In this document: in pieces, positions 54,655-64,000 of the stretch
Layout of the letters: each line of letters begins with the position of its first letter
Numbering within the stretch: position 1 is the stretch's first letter
Made by a program: the position numbers and the translations under genes
Assembly: GCF_032452875.1 (NCBI RefSeq)
Contig: NC_083883.1
Span: 54,124,698-54,188,697 of the forward strand
DNA: 64,000 bases
DNA from: Bos javanicus
Taxonomy: Eukaryota; Chordata; Mammalia; Artiodactyla; Bovidae
Reading direction: 5' to 3'
The notes under the pieces: model-generated
What the model was told of the DNA's origin: nothing
Database searches by the model: none
Seen by the model: the letters and a program-made list of their open reading frames with translations, nothing else

Positions 54655-55246
54655 GCCTGACTTTTGTCAGGGGAAAAACTTTGGCCAAAGAAGTTTAATC
54701 AGAGAAGTGAGAACATGCCGAAACAAAACAGTCAAAGGAGACCGAATAATAATAATATAGTCATTAAGCATAGTCAAGGACTTTAAGTTTGTCCTCAAGG
54801 GCCATGGATCATATTCTCAGCCATATCCTGTGAGCTGTCTTGTAAATACTGAATCCCCCACCACTTGGAAGAAGTTAACTACATGATGACCAGACTATAG
54901 CCTTGAGAATTCTGAGAACTGGCCTTAAAGGAAATGGGAATAAACTGAGCATGGAACTAAAGATCAACTGTACTTAAAACAATCAGGATGACACAGGTCA
55001 GACCCCTGATGACCAATTTCGAGATGATTGTCAGGGCTGAGTGTGCTGTTTCTGCATGTAGCCCCCTCCCTCTGTCTATAAAATCTCTTGCCCCCCTGAT
55101 TGTCAGGGTGCTGAGTCCTAGACAGGTGTTTCCTTTTGCTCTGGTTGCTGGCCTCTGAAATGAAATGAACTTTCTTTTCCACCAGCCTGGCCTGTTTAAC
55201 GGCTTGTGAATATCAAGCAGCCAGACTCCACCTTCAGTTACAAAAG
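54655..55246 (+). mobile_element. Possible ERV-type LTR
   Basis: A ~590-bp block with a TATA-like tctataaaatc at 55073-55083 followed by a GC-richer leader ('ctgattgtcagggtgctgag') and a 'tttccttttgctctgg' section, the arrangement of a retroviral LTR promoter. The family is not recognised, termini are uncertain and no retroviral genes adjoin it. Confidence 0.45.
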
Positions 55247-55504
55247 AACACAGCAGTGGTCTGCAAACCCAAAGACTCACAGAGGCTCCCAAGCACAGGA
55301 AGTGAACTCACCCACTCTCTCCCAGGTCTCTGTCAGATTGAATTAACAAGGATCCTCAACTTCTCTTATTCCTCTGAGCAGCACAAGGAGGCCCTTGTGG
55401 GCAGATAAACTGTATTGGGGCACCGTGTGGCTTCCTTGGGACATTGGATTTTGTGCTGTTGAAAAGTTGCTTTGGGTCTAGCTAGTCTGTTTCTCTTTGC
55501 ATGC

Positions 55505-55718
55505 GTGCTAATTCGCTTCTTTCCTGTCTGACTCTACTCTGAGCTTATAGCCCTCCAGGCTCCTCTGTCCATGGGATTCTCCAGGCAAAAATACTGGAGT
55601 GAGTTGCCATCCCCTTCTCCAGAGGAACCTTCCCAACCCAGGAATTGAACCCACATCTCTTTCGAATCCTGCAATGGCAGGTGGGTTGTTTACCACCAGC
55701 ACAATCTGGGAAGTCCAT
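55505..55718 (-). mobile_element. Bov-tA SINE
   Basis: Antisense, somewhat diverged in the tail ('gctaattcgcttctttcctg'), head 'gcacaatctgggaagtcc'. Confidence 0.9.
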
Positions 55719-56324
55719 CTCTTCTTGAATTTTCTGTAAAAGTCCCATTAAATAATATCCCATTTGAATGACACCAGGACCTCATTCACTGAAGTTGGTA
55801 AGAAATCATTTTTTATGATATTTTACAATATCTAAAGCTTCCTAGCTTGGGAGCATTGAGGATTGATAAAAGATCTTTGCTTACAGTGATTATCCCCTCT
55901 GAGCTATTTCAGCTGGCGAAGCTGCCGTTTACCTCTGCCCTATCTTGGAAAAAAGGTTTTGCTAAACAAACACAACATATAAACAAGCATCGTAAAGAAC
56001 TTGTTTAACCTGCTCAAGAGAACAAACTGGCTTCAAGTAATTTAGCCGCATTCATTTGCATCCCGACAGTTCATTTGCCTTTATAATTGGGTTTGTTTAT
56101 ATATTAAAGGAGACTCACCAAAAATTCTACATCAAACTATTTTAAACTTTTCTGATTAAACAATGTATGTCTATTGAGGAAGAAAAACAGATGATACCAA
56201 TGCCCAAAGAAGAGACCAGAAATCATAAGATTGTTACTTGGAAAGAAATATTATTTACATTTCCTCCCTACCTCGGCCTTCACTCCCTCCTTACCTCCAC
56301 CCCACAACAACCTTTCAGTAGACT
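55719..56324. other. Stretch without recognised gene
   Basis: AT-rich. The 99-codon frame at 56167-56466 continues into MIR sequence. Confidence 0.45.
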
Positions 56325-57172
56325 TTGGAATCAAATTAGCTTGGATTCGAATCCTGCCTTCACCACTTGGTTGCTGTATCACCTTGAGCAAGATAATCAA
56401 TCTCAAATTTCTCATCTGCAAAAGGAGATCAAAATAGTGTGTATGTGCCATGATTCAAAGAGATGACTGATGCAGTTCAGTTCAGTGGCTCAGTTGTGTC
56501 CGACTCTTTGCAACCCTATGGACTGCAGCATGCCAGGCCTCCCTGTCCATCACCAACTCCCAGAGCTTACTCAAACTCATGTCCACTGAGTCAGTGATGC
56601 CATCCAACCATCTCATCCTCTGTCATCCCCTTCTCCTCCTGCCTTCCATCTTTCCCAGCATCAGGGTCTTTTCAAATGAGTCAGTCCTTCACCTCAGGTG
56701 GCCAAAGTATTGGAGTTTCAGCTTCAGCATCAGTCCTTCCAATGAATATTCAGGGCTGATTTCCTTTAGGATGGACTGGTTGGATCTCCTTGTAGTCCAA
56801 GGGACTCTCAAGAGTCTTCTCCAATACCGCAGTTCAAAAGCATCAATTTTTTGGTGCTCAGCTTTCTTTATAGTCCAATTCTCACATTCAAACACGACTG
56901 CTGGAAAAACCATAGCTTTGACTAGACGGACCTTTGTTGGCAAAGTAATGTCTCTGCTTTTTAATATGCTGTCTAGATTGGTCATAACTTTTCTTCCAAG
57001 GAGTAAGTGTCTTTTAATTTCATGGCTGCAGTCACCATCTGCTGTGATTTTGGAGCCCCAAAAAATAATTTGTTTCCCCATCTATTTGCCATGAAGTGAT
57101 GGGACAAGATGCCATGATCTTAGACTGATGCAGTACCTTGCACATAATAAACACTTAATAAATAGTAGGCAG
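56325..57172 (+). mobile_element. MIR SINE, split by BovB
   Basis: Before the insert: 'tcgaatcctgccttcaccac', 'tgtatcaccttgagcaagat', 'ctcatctgcaaaagg'. After it, the MIR 3' end: 'taccttgcacataataaaca' and 'ttaataaatagtagg'. Confidence 0.85.
56476..57122 (-). mobile_element. BovB LINE 3' end with 11-bp target duplication
   Basis: Antisense BovB of 647 bp, starting 'ttcagttcagtggctcagtt'. Perfect flanks gactgatgcag at 56465-56475 and 57123-57133. The 171-codon plus frame is antisense BovB; the 130-codon minus frame (56689-57081) is the real C-terminal BovB reading, with YFGHL and CSHEIKRHLLLGRK. Confidence 0.96.
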
Positions 57173-57420
57173 TGGTTATGAGCTGTGGAGAGGCATTAAT
57201 ATAGCAGGAGTGACTGCTCTTCTTTGAAAATCCTACTTACAAGGTTGGTCCTTGGCTAACATCTGGGAGCTGAGATTTGGAGACGGTTCCAAAGCTTCCT
57301 GTATGATAAAAGTGCCTCTCTGTGCTTAAATTGTTCATGCAAACAATACAGTCTAGGCTGAACACCTGGTTTCCTTCTAAGAGTCTGGAATCTGGGTACA
57401 GATAGGGAGTGCCTACATAC

Positions 57421-57625
57421 TGTTGTTGAGTTGCTGTCGTATAGGACTCTTTGCCACCCTCATGGACTGGAGCTGCCAGGCTTCTCTCCATGGGGTTTTT
57501 AAGGCAAGAATACTGGAGTGGATTGCCATTTCTTTCTCCAGGGGATCTTCCTGACCCAGGGATTGAACCTGCATCTCGCACCCTAGAAGGCCGATTCTTT
57601 ACCACTGAGCCACCAGGGAAGCCCA
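57421..57625 (-). mobile_element. Bov-tA SINE
   Basis: Antisense 'tgttgttgagttgctgtcgt' to 'gccaccagggaagccc', with a few small deletions. Confidence 0.9.
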
Positions 57626-57659
57626 AGTCCCTACGTGAACAGGCCCTTATAAAAATCCC

Positions 57660-57955
57660 AGAGCACCGAGTCTCTAAGGAGCTTCCCTGGTGGAAATCAT
57701 TTCCCACATGTCACGACTCAGTGCTGGGAAATAAAGTGTGTCCTGTGGGACTCCACTGGGAGAAAGTCTTAGAAGTTTGTGCCTGGTTTCCTCCAGATGA
57801 CACTCCATGAACCTTTCTCCTGGGCAGATTTTGCTTTGCTGCCTTTTGCTGTAATAAATCACACCTGTGAATATGACTAGGTGGAGTCCTGTGAGCCCTC
57901 CTGGAAAATCACTGTACCTGGGGGTGGTCTTGGGGATCGTCCAACACGTGAGCAT
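57660..57955 (+). mobile_element. Possible LTR 3' end
   Basis: 'ttttgctgtaataaatcaca', 'gtgagccctcctggaaaatc', 'ctgggggtggtcttggggat' resemble the R-U5 part of a mammalian ERV LTR, with AATAAA at 57853. The 5' limit is unknown. Confidence 0.5.
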
Positions 57956-57959
57956 CTCT

Positions 57960-58035
57960 CTGAAGTCAGGCTGCTGGGCTGCAATCCCAGTTCTACCATC
58001 TACTGACTCTGCGTCTCATTGAAGTTCCTGGCAGG
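57960..58035 (+). mobile_element. MIR fragment
   Basis: 'gctgggctgcaatcccagtt', 'ctaccatctactgactctgc' fit the sense MIR head. Confidence 0.55.
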
Positions 58036-58297
58036 ACTCAGCCAGCCAGCTCAAGCAGGGGATTTCGAAAGCCTTTCGTAAAAGACTATGTATTCTTGTG
58101 AGGTCAGGACCTAAGGAACCAACAGGGATAGTGCAGTATCCTGGGGCTGGTTGAGGGCCAGGTGCTAACAACTGGTGAAATGGTAGGGGTCAGGAGCAGT
58201 GGTGGGTATCATTACTGCTATTATGTTGACTGCAGATGCGGCTTTCATGTGATTATTCCTCCATTACTTTATATCCATCTCCAAAGAAATCCATTCT

Positions 58298-58368
58298 GAA
58301 AAGAGAGAAAGAGAAGAGGGTGTTGGAGGAAGGAAAGAAGGAGGAAAGGAGGGAGGAAGGGAGGATAG
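58298..58368. repeat. Purine-rich (GGAA)n tract
   Basis: About 70 bases almost only A and G. Imperfect GGAA/GGAGG units. Confidence 0.85.
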
Positions 58369-58578
58369 ATGGACTGAGCCTGGGCTTTTCCAGATTTGAT
58401 TCTTCTCCTGCTCTACCCTTACACTAGTGTTTCCAGAATCTAACATACAAAGGCAATTCTTAGATTAAAACTCTTGTTGGCCAGCCAAGGGACCTGGCTT
58501 CCATTGTTACTGACCTCTGCTCATCAAACCTCAAAGCGGGTATTTCATGTCACTTTTCTAGGAAAACTGTCGCAGGGT

Positions 58579-58606
58579 CTGTGCGTGTGTGTGTGTGTGT
58601 GTGTGC
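58579..58606. repeat. (GT)n microsatellite
   Basis: TG repeat with two GC interruptions at the tail side of the following antisense SINE, so it probably grew from that SINE's tail. Confidence 0.88.
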
Positions 58607-58808
58607 GTTAGTCACTCAGTTGTGTCCGACTCTGCCACCCCATGGACTGTAGCCCACCAGGCTCCTCTGTCCACGGGATTTTCCAGGCAAGGATTCTGGA
58701 GTGGGTTGCCATTTCCTTCTCTACGGGATCTTCCTGACCCAGGGACTGAACCCGAGTCTCCTGCATTGCAGGCGGATGCTTTACTGTCTGAGCTACTAGG
58801 GAAGCCCA
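58607..58808 (-). mobile_element. Bov-tA SINE
   Basis: Antisense, close to consensus, ending 'gctactagggaagccc'. Directly followed by 'acttagcagcagcagcagca' (58809-58830), the sense terminus of a Bov-A2, so two SINE ends meet here. Confidence 0.94.
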
Positions 58809-59059
58809 CTTAGCAGCAGCAGCAGCAGTCACAGGGAGGCTGCCCAATTAAATCCCAAGTGCGCGTGATGCCTCAAGCCTGAGCCCATGTCCCAAACTCT
58901 GAATCCCCATTTAAGAGAGGCCTCTACTCAAGAGCCCTACACATAGGGCTAATGAGCAGATAGAAAATTCTCCCCTCCCTTGCCCTTTGAACGCTATGTG
59001 CCTGGTGTGTCTATCCCACAGGCAACACTTCATAACTCTCTCCCCTTCCTTCCTTGTTG

Positions 59060-59125
59060 TTGTTGTGGTTCAGTCACTCAGTCATTCCTGACTCTTTGTG
59101 ACCCCCATGGACTGCCTGGCTTGAC
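59060..59125 (-). mobile_element. BovB/Bov-A-derived stub
   Basis: 'ttgttgttgttgtggttcag', 'ctgactctttgtgaccccc' are the antisense BovB 3' terminus shared with Bov-A. Only about 65 bases remain. Confidence 0.75.
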
Positions 59126-59814
59126 TTCCCACTGCACCCCTGTTCATTCCCCAGAGAGGGAGGAAGCAAAAGGTGTATACGAGAGACTATAAATTGAAGT
59201 AAATCAAAGATAGGCCTTGGGTAATGAGGCAGCTGGAGAGTCCCAGGGAAACTCAGCGGTGGCCATAATGCATGATTTGTTTGTAAGAAATTAAAGGCAC
59301 AGTCCGAATGAAGCTCCAAGAGGGGAGGCCAAAGGGCCCCAACCCTTGAGCAATTATGAAGGAGCAAGTCAAGTAAAGGAGAGATAAAGGGTAATGGTTC
59401 TGGGCAGGTGATACTGGAGGGCATTTTGAAGGGAAGCCAGAAACAGAAACACAGGGAGAACAGAGTCAGTTTCTCAACCTCCCAGGTTGCCCACAGCAGC
59501 CCTCTTCCTTGCGGTCATTCACATAATGTTGCAACTGTCACTGCTGTTTGTCTTACTGCAAAGGGAGACTCAGCATCAAAGGAACAGAGGATAACTGCAG
59601 AGTTTAATTCAATCCTCATTAACCACTGGCAAAATAAAATCCATGTAATCACCTACTGAAAACTGTGTGAACAGCCCTATTGTGTTTGGAAGGGGATTTC
59701 AATGGGCATATGCCTTCCAGCGAGCCACACCCTTGGTCTTCAGGCAGGGATGATAAGCTGAAATTTTAGAAGACACTGCCATCCGAAGGGGACGTAAGAG
59801 TTTTGAAGGTAAGA
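59126..59814. other. Stretch without recognised gene
   Basis: No named repeat. A 116-codon minus frame (59074-59424) starts in unique DNA and ends in the BovB stub; unsupported. Confidence 0.45.
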
Positions 59815-60194
59815 CAGGCAGCATCAGGAGCCAGCTCTATGCTAGCTAGGAGGCCTTGAGCAAGTTAACATCTTTGGGCCTCAGTCTCCTCTTCTGCAAA
59901 GTAAGAATAGTAATTTAAAAATCCAACTTATACAATTGTTTTGTTGCTGTTCAGTCACTACGCTGTGTCCAACTCTTTGTGACCCCACGAAGTATAGCAT
60001 GCCAGGCTTCCCTGTTCCCCGGGTTTGCTCAAAGTCATGTCCATTGAGTGAGTGATGCTATCTAGCCATCTCATGCTCTGTCACTGCCTTCTCCTTTTGC
60101 TTTCAATCTTTCCCAGCATCAGGGTCTTTTGCAGTGAGTTGGCTCTTTGCATCAGGTGGCCAAAGTATTGTGGTGAGGGTCAAGTGAGATAATA
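59815..60194 (+). mobile_element. MIR SINE, split by BovB
   Basis: 'ggccttgagcaagttaacat', 'gggcctcagtctcctcttct', 'caaagtaagaatagtaattt' before the insert; 'gtggtgagggtcaagtgaga' after it. Confidence 0.8.
59936..60172 (-). mobile_element. BovB LINE 3' end inserted in MIR
   Basis: Antisense 'ttgttttgttgctgttcagt' to 'aggtggccaaagtattg', about 235 bp. Short attgt repeat at both edges. Confidence 0.92.
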
Positions 60195-60269
60195 TTGGAT
60201 TGGACAAAAAATTCATTCGGGTTTGTCATACGTTAGAGAGAAACCCAAAAGAACTTTTTTGCCAACCCA
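60195..60269. mobile_element. Mariner-derived palindromic MITE with TA duplication
   Basis: 75 bp, 'ttggattggacaaaaaattc' at one end, 'gaacttttttgccaaccca' at the other as inverted arms, flanked by TA on both sides (60193-60194, 60270-60271), the mariner target signature. Confidence 0.9.
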
Positions 60270-60271
60270 TA

Positions 60272-61044
60272 TAAACTTCTCCAAATGTCCTGGCACATTA
60301 AACACACATTAGTTACCATTGTTTTTATTATAGTCCCTACTGCCACCACTGTCATGCCATACCACGGTGCCCAAGGGACACCATTTCCATGTCCAAGAAG
60401 CTGTAGAAGAAGATAAGCTCTTGACACATCTGAGGAACTGATTTAGCTTCTCTGCCTGAACTTGCCAAAGGCTTCAAATAGCTTAACTGAACTTTTCTGG
60501 ATATTAACTCAAACTGCTGGCCAAGATAAACAAATCTGAAGGCCATATTTAGCCAACTGACTGGATACGAGAGACAGCAAAGCATTCCGTAATCCAAGTT
60601 CAATTCAAAAAATAAAGAGTAAATCAGATGGAGAAAGTTCCTGCATAATCAACAGACATATTATTCTGTAACTGGGGACTGGCGCTTACTACCACCACTG
60701 TCTGCACAATATCAGCATCTTTCAGGTAGAGAGAAATCCTCTGAACCAGAGCTATCAGCTTGCTTTGACAGCAGAGTCTGCATAAGCAGTGCTGCATGAC
60801 TTTTAAGGCTGGATCATATGGGACCATGGAGCTCCTGTTTATTAGTTTGAGGCTGCCACGTTGTGAGGAACCCCAAGTCACATGAGGAGGCTTTAAGGAA
60901 TCATAATATGCCACTACAAAATAGGAGGAGAGGCTCTCTGCCCCCTCCATTTTCATAATAGGCTTAGACTCAATCACTAGAGACAGAGAGCTCCAGTTCT
61001 TTGCCCAGAGGCAGCACTGAGAGGATAGCACAACAAACCTTTCT
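60272..61044. other. Stretch without recognised gene
   Basis: Minus-strand frames of 83 codons (60352-60603) and 135 codons (60624-61031) are not explained by a repeat I can name and show no known motif. Confidence 0.4.
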
Positions 61045-61345
61045 AAAATAGCTCTTCTTTTCCGTTAGTTCCCCATATATTTATCTTTGCTCAGTTTGCA
61101 GCCCTAGAGGCCTAAACCCTCTGTCTCATCACTTCTTATCACTTCTTTATAAATGTGCTCTTCTTTGTTAAGATGCTATATACACCCCAAGTCCTAACCA
61201 CTCCTTTGAGTTACTTGGCACTGAGTTTCTCCCACATATAGGCACACTGCATGTGTTAATAAACTCTGTTTTTCTCTTGCTAATCTGTTTCTTGTCAGTT
61301 TAATCCAGAGGGCCCCCAGACAATGAGCCAAGGAAGGTAGAGGGA
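61045..61345 (+). mobile_element. Possible ERV1-type LTR, 3' part
   Basis: 'gtgttaataaactctgtttt' (polyadenylation-like AATAAA), 'ttcttgtcagtttaatccag', 'gagccaaggaaggtagaggg' resemble the 3' half of mammalian ERV1 LTRs. The 5' edge is not seen. Confidence 0.55.
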
Positions 61346-61385
61346 AAACATCTTTCCTCCCCTAAAAGGCCAAGTGTAGGTGCTC

Positions 61386-61475
61386 AATCCCAGGGACAGG
61401 TGAGCCTGGTGGGCTGCCATCTATGGGGTTGAAAAAAGTCGGACACGAATGAAGTGACTTAGCAGCAGCAGCAGC
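61386..61475 (+). mobile_element. Bov-A2 SINE 3' part with target duplication
   Basis: 5'-truncated to 90 bp, 'aatcccagggacaggtgagc' to 'cttagcagcagcagcagc'. Perfect flanks aggtgctc at 61378-61385 and 61476-61483. Confidence 0.93.
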
Positions 61476-61499
61476 AGGTGCTCTAGCCCCTTTGGGTGG

Positions 61500-61800
61500 G
61501 ATGGACGGCTGCACCTCAATCCAGCCCTGGAGTTCTTCTCAAATCCCAGGAGCTCAGGAGACAGATAAGTGAATGAAGATGCCTCTAGATAATCCCAGCC
61601 CCTCGACATTGAGTCTAACCCAGCCTTTCAAGTCTTCTGACCCAAAGCCCCAGACATTGTAGAGCAGAAGCAAGTCACTAGGTCTTGCGTGGCCTCCTGC
61701 TCTATGGGATCCATGAGCTTAATAAAGTGGAGTTTGCTTATGCCACTACGTCTCATATGGTTTGTCATAAAGCAACAGATAACTGCAACAGGAGGGTGAC
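61500..61800 (+). mobile_element. Possible MaLR-type LTR 3' end
   Basis: 'ccccagacattgtagagcag', 'gatccatgagcttaataaag', 'taaagcaacagataactgca' follow the order of a common MaLR LTR 3' region. Confidence 0.55.
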
Positions 61801-62349
61801 ACCCTTGGCGCATATAGTTTATATGAACTCAATTACGGAGGCTCAGAAAGAAAAAGTGAAAACCAAATCCTAAACAAATAGAGCAGTGGACTCCTCTCAG
61901 TGGCCCTTGCATTCAGTGAGCAAATGCCTACACAAGAGTGAGAATGAGCTAGAAGATGTAACGTCATTCCACTGATGTTCAGACAAGGGAAGCACTGCCC
62001 CCTGGGAGGCACTGAGAAAGATTTGGAAGAATATTTGTGTGTGCAAGCAAGTGAATGGGGACAATAAACATCCAGGGCCGTGAGGGAAGGATGCTAAATC
62101 TTGCACAGGGCCACCAAACATCGACTGTCCTGACCTACATGTTAGATGCTCCTGCTGGGAAACGCTGCTTGATCTCAGCTCTGGATGGCCTGCCATGGTA
62201 TGAGCATCGTAAAGACACATCCTTCGTTTTGCTTGAACAGTGGCTCCCTAAATGAAATCTGCTGTCTTCATCTGCTGCTTGGAGAAAGATCCAACACAGC
62301 AGAAAACAATACTAAACTGCATGTGACTTAGTAAAGATACAGTCTGACT
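61801..62349. other. Stretch without recognised gene
   Basis: A 107-codon minus frame (61897-62220) has no known features. No named repeat. Confidence 0.45.
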
Positions 62350-62367
62350 CCAAAATGGCTTTTTCTT

Positions 62368-62555
62368 TTTTTTTTTTTAATTTTATTTTGTTTTTAAACT
62401 TTACAAAATTGTATTAGTTTTGCCAAATGTTGAAATGAATCCGCCACAGGTATACATGTGTTCCCCATCCTGACAAGCATCCAGTATCGTGCATCTAACC
62501 TGGACTGGCAACTCATTTCATACATGATATTATACATGTTTCAATGCCATTCTCC
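62368..62555 (-). mobile_element. Young bovine-type L1, 188-bp insertion
   Basis: Antisense L1 3' end. Perfect 18-bp flanks ccaaaatggctttttctt at 62350-62367 and 62556-62573. Compared with the copy at 10251 it lacks the central 'cctccctcc' section of the 3' UTR. Confidence 0.96.
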
Positions 62556-62573
62556 CCAAAATGGCTTTTTCTT

Positions 62574-62934
62574 GAGGAATTTGAGAAATAAATTTTGACT
62601 GCATCCAATTGTCACCTTGTTCACTGACTTGTCTAGAATCTGTTATGTGACATTCATTTCTACTAGAAGGAAATATATACATTCCATAATACAAATCCAC
62701 AGAAATATATAGATTTTAGTGGGATTTATTTTTAAATTATAAATGGCGTGACTAGTCATATTATTTCTAAATGTTTCTTAATGTAACAATATGTTTTGGA
62801 GAATTTTGTTACATTGGAACTAGAACAGGCCAATATAGGAGTTCATCATCTAAGAATTCTGAGGAGAGGGAGATGGCCGTGGGTCCAGATGTTTGGGAAA
62901 CCTCCCTGGTGGAGGTGTGCCTCAAACTGAATAT
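62574..62934. other. Stretch without recognised gene
   Basis: AT-rich, no named repeat. Confidence 0.5.
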
Positions 62935-62952
62935 AAAGGTTGGAAGGGATTC

Positions 62953-63243
62953 ACTGCTCCCCAGTGCTGGGGACACAGGTTCGATCCCTGGTCTAGGGGG
63001 ATTCCACATGCCACAGGCAACTAAGCCTGTGTGCCACAACTACTAAGTCCCCGCTCTGGAGTCTGCGAGCTACAACTACTGAAGCCCATGAGCCTGGAGC
63101 CCCTGCTCCACAGCAGGCGAAACCACTGCAGTGAGAATCCCATAGCACTGCATCTGGAGAGCAGCCCCAGCTCACTGCAGCTAGAGAAAGCCCATGCACA
63201 GCAACAAAGACCCAGAGCAGCCAAAATAAAATAGAAATTTGAA
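62953..63243 (+). mobile_element. CHR-type SINE, 5'-truncated, with 18-bp target duplication
   Basis: Lacks the first ~35 bases of the tRNA-like head and begins near 'gtgctggggacacaggttcg'; the rest is complete to 'gcagccaaaataaaatag'. Flanks aaaggttggaagggattc (62935-62952) and aaaggttgggagggattc (63244-63261) differ at one base. Confidence 0.94.
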
Positions 63244-63261
63244 AAAGGTTGGGAGGGATTC

Positions 63262-64000
63262 TATTATCTGAAGAGCAGGAGCAACAAAATTCTGGACGAG
63301 TAGTAACTGGAATGGAGCACAGGAATAAATGGCAAGGGAAAAGGATGGAGAGGTGGATCAGAGGGAGATAGAACAACATGAAGATGGGCATAACATAGAC
63401 ATGCATGTGGGGTGTTAGGGGCAGAGGCAGCTATGGTTTCCTTCTTGCTAACAGAGGGCAAGGAAGAAAGAAAAACAGCACAGGGCTAGCCTGAAGCCCA
63501 GACACGTTCCCGCATTATTAAAGAACATAGCCAATACTGAATAACAAAATGAAACTAGTTCAGAGACATACCCAACAAAGATAATTCCATAAATTGCATC
63601 TTTATTGATTTTAATAGCACAGAAAAATGAATGTCACAAAGCACATTACACAACACTTACTTGCAAATCGATGCAAAAACTGCATAAATGTTTTGGACGA
63701 CTACTCGACCAGAAGATATTAATACAAAATTGAGAGGAGAAAATAGAGAATAAGAACTATGTTTTCAGTGCAAATAGGTGGTTACACTGTTGTAAATCCT
63801 TTTTAAAAATAAGTTATGTGCGTACTTGCATATGTGTGTACACATTTATGTGTGTATGTGTACAAGTTTCTTATAAAGTTAAGAAAAAACTAAATTTTTA
63901 CAAGAATTAACCACTATAAATGATAATGATAGTAAGAATAGTAAGAGCAACCACTGTAAAAAAAAAAAAAAACGCAATATGCTTCCATAACACACTGTGA
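63262..64000. other. Stretch without recognised gene; TG-rich and A-rich patches
   Basis: An imperfect TG/TA microsatellite at about 63822-63866 and a 15-base A run at 63959-63973. No gene or named repeat to the end of the window. Confidence 0.5.

Noticed and set aside
55073..55083. TATA-like box as a host gene promoter
   Set aside because: It sits in a block that looks like an LTR, and no exon follows. Kept only as part of the possible LTR.
1..64000. CRISPR arrays, operons, phage or bacterial genes
   Set aside because: The repeats are dispersed vertebrate SINEs and LINEs with target duplications. There is no regular repeat-spacer array and no closely packed coding.
1..64000. tRNA genes at the many B-box-like motifs (ggttcgatccctgg)
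   Set aside because: All lie in the tRNA-Glu-derived heads of Bov-tA or CHR SINEs and lack a foldable full cloverleaf with an acceptor stem.

Overview
The window is nuclear DNA of a ruminant, almost certainly a bovid (cattle, sheep, goat or a relative). The diagnosis rests on repeats: about 29 copies of the tRNA-Glu-headed Bov-tA SINE, dimeric and trimeric Bov-A2, several copies of the RTE-type LINE BovB, young bovine-type L1 3' ends, CHR-type cetartiodactyl SINEs and a short mariner-derived palindromic MITE. Older mammalian layers lie beneath (MIR, L2, ERVL-MaLR/MLT1-like LTRs, old L1). The species cannot be decided from repeats alone.

I recognise no protein-coding exon, tRNA, rRNA or other functional RNA gene. 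The longest coding-like stretch is the reverse-transcriptase part of a broken BovB LINE (32929-33780, minus strand). Other open frames of 60-184 codons are antisense or sense readings of SINEs and LTRs, or unsupported chance frames. The window is either intergenic or inside a very large intron.

Layout. 1-9.8 kb: unique AT-rich DNA with dispersed Bov-tA, one MLT1-like LTR (5.8-6.2 kb), an L1 3' end and three MIRs, two of them split by Bov-tA. 9.8-17.9 kb: L1 3' ends, L2, MIR, CHR SINEs. 17.9-22.5 kb: a split L2, a perfect 92-bp inverted duplication (18.49/19.30 kb), an inverted BovB fragment (20.66-20.99 kb) and an LTR carrying two CHR SINEs. 22.5-34 kb: microsatellite, L2, mariner MITE, BovB 3' ends, SINE-in-SINE nests, and a 1.8-kb BovB copy on the minus strand. 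34-45 kb: MIR and L1/L2 nests, then a 2.3-kb BovB copy on the plus strand, a Bov-A2 dimer and a trimer. 45-57 kb: L1 and L2 relics, many Bov-tA, a repeat-poor 2-kb stretch (51.4-53.4 kb), a cluster of LTRs (53.6-55.2 kb) and a MIR split by BovB. 57-64 kb: LTR 3' ends, MIR/BovB/mariner stack, a young L1 insertion with an 18-bp target duplication, a CHR SINE.

There are no genes here to work together. The informative content is a stratigraphy: MIR and L2 are the hosts, MLT1-type LTRs and L1 lie on or beside them, and CHR, BovB, Bov-tA and Bov-A2 cut into all of these, many with readable target-site duplications. I found no undescribed biological system. The two most unusual items are the identical inverted duplication across an LTR edge and the long inverted pair of BovB copies. 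Repeat names and strands come from recalled consensus sequences, so boundaries are good to about 5-20 bases unless a target-site duplication is quoted.
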